A stretch of 17,002 nucleotides of DNA, taken from assembly GCA_003454605.1 (NCBI GenBank), contig DMKD01000074.1:1-17002 (forward strand), read 5' to 3'. Each line of letters starts with the position of its first letter. Position 1 is the first letter of the stretch. Source of the stretch: Spirochaeta sp. (GTDB taxonomy: Bacteria; Spirochaetota; Spirochaetia; UBA9216). The notes under the pieces were generated by a model. It did no database searches, was not told the origin of the DNA, and worked only from the letters and a program-made list of their open reading frames with translations. Made by a program: the position numbers and the translations under genes. Below are positions 14,643-17,002 of this stretch, piece by piece.

Positions 14643-17002
14643 ATGGACAAAATAATCATCAAGGGTGCCCGTGAGCACAATCTTAAAAATATTGATCTTG
14701 AACTGCCCCGTGACAAGCTGATTGTAGTATCAGGCATAAGCGGTAGCGGTAAATCATCTCTTGCCTTCGATACAATTTTCGCTGAGGGTCAGCGCCGTTA
14801 TGTTGAATCACTTTCTTCCTACGCCAGGCAGTTTCTCGGCAGGCTTGATAAGCCCGATCTTGATTACATAGAAGGTTTATCGCCCGCAATTTCTATCGAA
14901 CAGAAAACAACCCATAGAAATCCGAGATCTACTGTAGGAACAGTAACCGAGATATATGATTATTTGAGACTGCTTTTCGCCAGAATAGGAAAACCTCATT
15001 GCCCTCAGTGCGGAAAAGAGATAAAAGAGCAGTCGGTTGATCAGATTATCGATACTATCATGACCTATCCCGAGGGTTCAAAGATCATCCTTCTTGCTCC
15101 TCTTGTCAAAAACAAAAAAGGCGAGCATCAGAAAATTATCGATGATGCAAAAAAGGCCGGTTTTGCCAGGGTGAGAATCAACGGCATGACGCTTAATCTC
15201 GAAGATGAGATACATCTTGAAAAGAATAAAAAACATACTATTGATATAATAGTCGATCGTATTAAAATCAGCGATAGTGTGAGAAAGCGACTTGCCGAGT
15301 CGGTTGAAACATGTCTCGATATAGCTGACGGCCAGATAATAGTTGTAATGAAGAAAGATGACGGTGAACATTCCGAGTTCTTCTCAAGAAAAAACTCCTG
15401 TGCCGACTGTGGAATAAGCATACCTGAGCTGCAGCCGCGTTTGTTCTCGTTCAATAACCCTGAAGGCGCATGTCCTGAATGCTCCGGAATAGGAATGACC
15501 CTGGAATTTGATAAAGACCTGGTAATTCCCGACATGTCCATTTCATTCAATGAGGGAGCGGTGAAAACGCATAATCCTGAGGCAAATTGGCACAGAAGCT
15601 GGTTTGAAGGTCTAGCCAAGCATTATGATTTCAGCCTTGATACCCCCTTTGATAAGCTCCCTGAGAAGATAGTAGACATCATTCTCTACGGAACAGATGA
15701 TAAAATAGACGTTAAATACGTAAATAAAAAGAATACAGGTAAATTTGAATACAGCAGCTCATTTAAAGGTATTCTTGCCGAGCTGAAAAGGCGATATCTC
15801 GAATCTTCAAGCAACTACATAAAGGATTGGCTTGAGGGATTCATGAGCCAGAATGAATGCAGTGCATGCGGAGGCAAAAGGCTTCGCAAAGAAAGCCTTG
15901 CTGTCAGGATTAATAATAAAAACATCTATGAAACCACAAAGATGTCTGTTCATGAGGCCGCCGATTTTTTCGTCAATCTCGAACTGAACGAAACTGAAAA
16001 GATGATCTCATCCCAGATAATGAAGGAAATCAACTCAAGACTCCAGTTCATGAAGAGCGTAGGACTCGAGTATCTTGATCTGGAACGCAAAGCGTCTACG
16101 CTCTCCGGCGGCGAAGCCCAACGCATCAGACTCGCGACACAGATAGGTTCCTCGCTTGTGGGGGTGCTGTATATCCTTGATGAACCCACAATAGGACTGC
16201 ATCAGCGTGATAATCAACGGCTTATAGAAACACTTGAGCATCTTCGAGATATAGGCAATACCCTTATCGTCGTAGAGCATGACGAGCAGACCCTGCGAAC
16301 CGCTGACTACATTGTTGATTTGGGCCCGGGAGCCGGGGTGCACGGCGGATGGGTAACTGCTCAGGGAACATATGATGAAGTTCTGAATAATACAGCGAGC
16401 CTTACAGGACAGTATCTGTCGGGGAAAATCATGATTGATGTTCCCGAAAAAAGAAGGGAAGGCAACGGCAGCAGTATTAATATTACCGGTGCCGAAGAGC
16501 ATAATCTGAAATCAATCGATGTAGAGTTCCCCCTGGGGAAATTTATCGTGATTACCGGTGTCTCAGGTTCTGGGAAATCGACCCTGATGGGTGATATCCT
16601 GTATCCGGCTCTTCATAATCAGGTAAACCGGGTACATAAAAAAACCGGCTCGTTCAAAGCCATCTCCGGGGCGGAGAACATTGATAAAATCATCAACATC
16701 GATCAGAGTGCGATCGGAAGAACCCCGCGTTCAAATCCCGCTACCTATGTCGGATTGTTTACCCCGATTAGAGATCTTTTCTCTAATCTGCCCGAATCCA
16801 AGGCGCGCGGTTATAAGCCGGGCAGGTTTTCATTTAATGTAAAGGGCGGTCGCTGTGAGCATTGTCACGGAGACGGAACAAAAAAGATTGAAATGCACTT
16901 TTTGTCAGACGTTTTCGTTACCTGTGACGTCTGCGGGGGCAGGCGATTTAACCGCGAAACCCTTGATATCAGATACAAAGGCAAAAATATCCATGAAGTT
17001 CT
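14643..17002 (+). CDS. uvrA: Excinuclease ABC subunit A (partial, 3' end outside window)
   Basis: UvrA is the damage-recognition ATPase of nucleotide excision repair. The 786 visible codons run to the window edge; about 150 C-terminal residues of the usual 940 are missing. The first ATP site has GISGSGKS (31-38), then a zinc module with C253-x2-C256-x20-C277-x2-C280. The first ABC signature is LSGGEAQRI (487-495), followed by ILDEPTIGLHQRDN. The second Walker A is GVSGSGKST (639-647), and the C-terminal zinc finger is C738-x2-C741-x19-C761-x2-C764. The second ABC signature would lie beyond the edge. The ATG at 14643 is followed by the typical DKIIIKGAREHNLKNI and has only a weak GGGTAG upstream. 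It is 34 bases after the TPR gene and may be transcribed with it. Confidence 0.97.
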   Translation, partial: MDKIIIKGAREHNLKNIDLELPRDKLIVVSGISGSGKSSLAFDTIFAEGQRRYVESLSSYARQFLGRLDKPDLDYIEGLSPAISIEQKTTHRNPRSTVGTVTEIYDYLRLLFARIGKPHCPQCGKEIKEQSVDQIIDTIMTYPEGSKIILLAPLVKNKKGEHQKIIDDAKKAGFARVRINGMTLNLEDEIHLEKNKKHTIDIIVDRIKISDSVRKRLAESVETCLDIADGQIIVVMKKDDGEHSEFFSRKNSCADCGISIPELQPRLFSFNNPEGACPECSGIGMTLEFDKDLVIPDMSISFNEGAVKTHNPEANWHRSWFEGLAKHYDFSLDTPFDKLPEKIVDIILYGTDDKIDVKYVNKKNTGKFEYSSSFKGILAELKRRYLESSSNYIKDWLEGFMSQNECSACGGKRLRKESLAVRINNKNIYETTKMSVHEAADFFVNLELNETEKMISSQIMKEINSRLQFMKSVGLEYLDLERKASTLSGGEAQRIRLATQIGSSLVGVLYILDEPTIGLHQRDNQRLIETLEHLRDIGNTLIVVEHDEQTLRTADYIVDLGPGAGVHGGWVTAQGTYDEVLNNTASLTGQYLSGKIMIDVPEKRREGNGSSINITGAEEHNLKSIDVEFPLGKFIVITGVSGSGKSTLMGDILYPALHNQVNRVHKKTGSFKAISGAENIDKIINIDQSAIGRTPRSNPATYVGLFTPIRDLFSNLPESKARGYKPGRFSFNVKGGRCEHCHGDGTKKIEMHFLSDVFVTCDVCGGRRFNRETLDIRYKGKNIHEV

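Noticed and set aside
15128..15619. Minus-strand open frame of 163 codons inside uvrA
   Set aside because: Antisense to well conserved uvrA codons, with a Ser/Phe-rich composition typical of a mirrored frame.
16035..16502. Minus-strand open frame of 155 codons inside uvrA
   Set aside because: Antisense to the first ABC signature region and the linker after it; no ribosome binding site or family features.
1..17002. Defence island, prophage, insertion sequence, CRISPR array or tRNA cluster
   Set aside because: No transposase, integrase, phage, toxin-antitoxin or nuclease-defence genes, no regular repeats and no cloverleaf-like sequence were seen; the genes are housekeeping in type.

Overview
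The window reads as ordinary chromosomal DNA of a free-living or host-associated spirochaete (Spirochaetales). The main reason is the seven-gene V-type ATPase operon in the order E – DUF2764-like – A – B – D – I – K, which I know from Borrelia and Treponema (chlamydiae and some Bacteroidetes share it), together with spirochaete-like subunit sequences. The genus is not resolvable from the sequence. No mobile element, CRISPR array, tRNA or rRNA was seen. Every gene except the leftmost lies on the + strand.

Layout. (1) 1-496, minus strand: the N-terminal part of a pentapeptide-repeat protein with a small Cys/His motif, running off the left edge. (2) 497-589: divergent intergenic region with candidate promoters in both directions. 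(3) 590-4940: a tightly packed run of an eight-cysteine zinc-ribbon-like protein, glutamate racemase (murI), the ribosome-maturation GTPase rsgA and mutS2. Neighbouring genes overlap or nearly touch, and mutS2 appears to start at a CTG codon. A 132-residue protein of unknown function follows (4962-5360). (4) 5361-5456: AT-rich gap with the likely promoter of the ATPase operon. (5) 5457-12539: the V-ATPase operon. The catalytic A3B3 head, the D shaft, the E stator, membrane subunit I and the proteolipid K are all recognisable. No separate C, F or G/H subunit is encoded; the DUF2764-like protein is the obvious candidate to replace one. The K subunit keeps the side chains that bind sodium in the Enterococcus hirae ring, which suggests a sodium-coupled enzyme. 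(6) 12556-12580: a perfect 12-bp inverted repeat just before ispG. (7) 12589-17002: ispG (isoprenoid synthesis), an exported TPR protein, and uvrA truncated by the right edge.

The genes fall into housekeeping themes: cell wall (murI), ribosome assembly (rsgA), DNA/ribosome quality control and repair (mutS2, uvrA), ion transport or ATP synthesis (V-ATPase) and isoprenoids (ispG). I found no convincing undescribed multi-gene system. The best leads are the sodium-site signature and missing subunits of the ATPase, the CTG start of mutS2, and three small or odd uncharacterised proteins.
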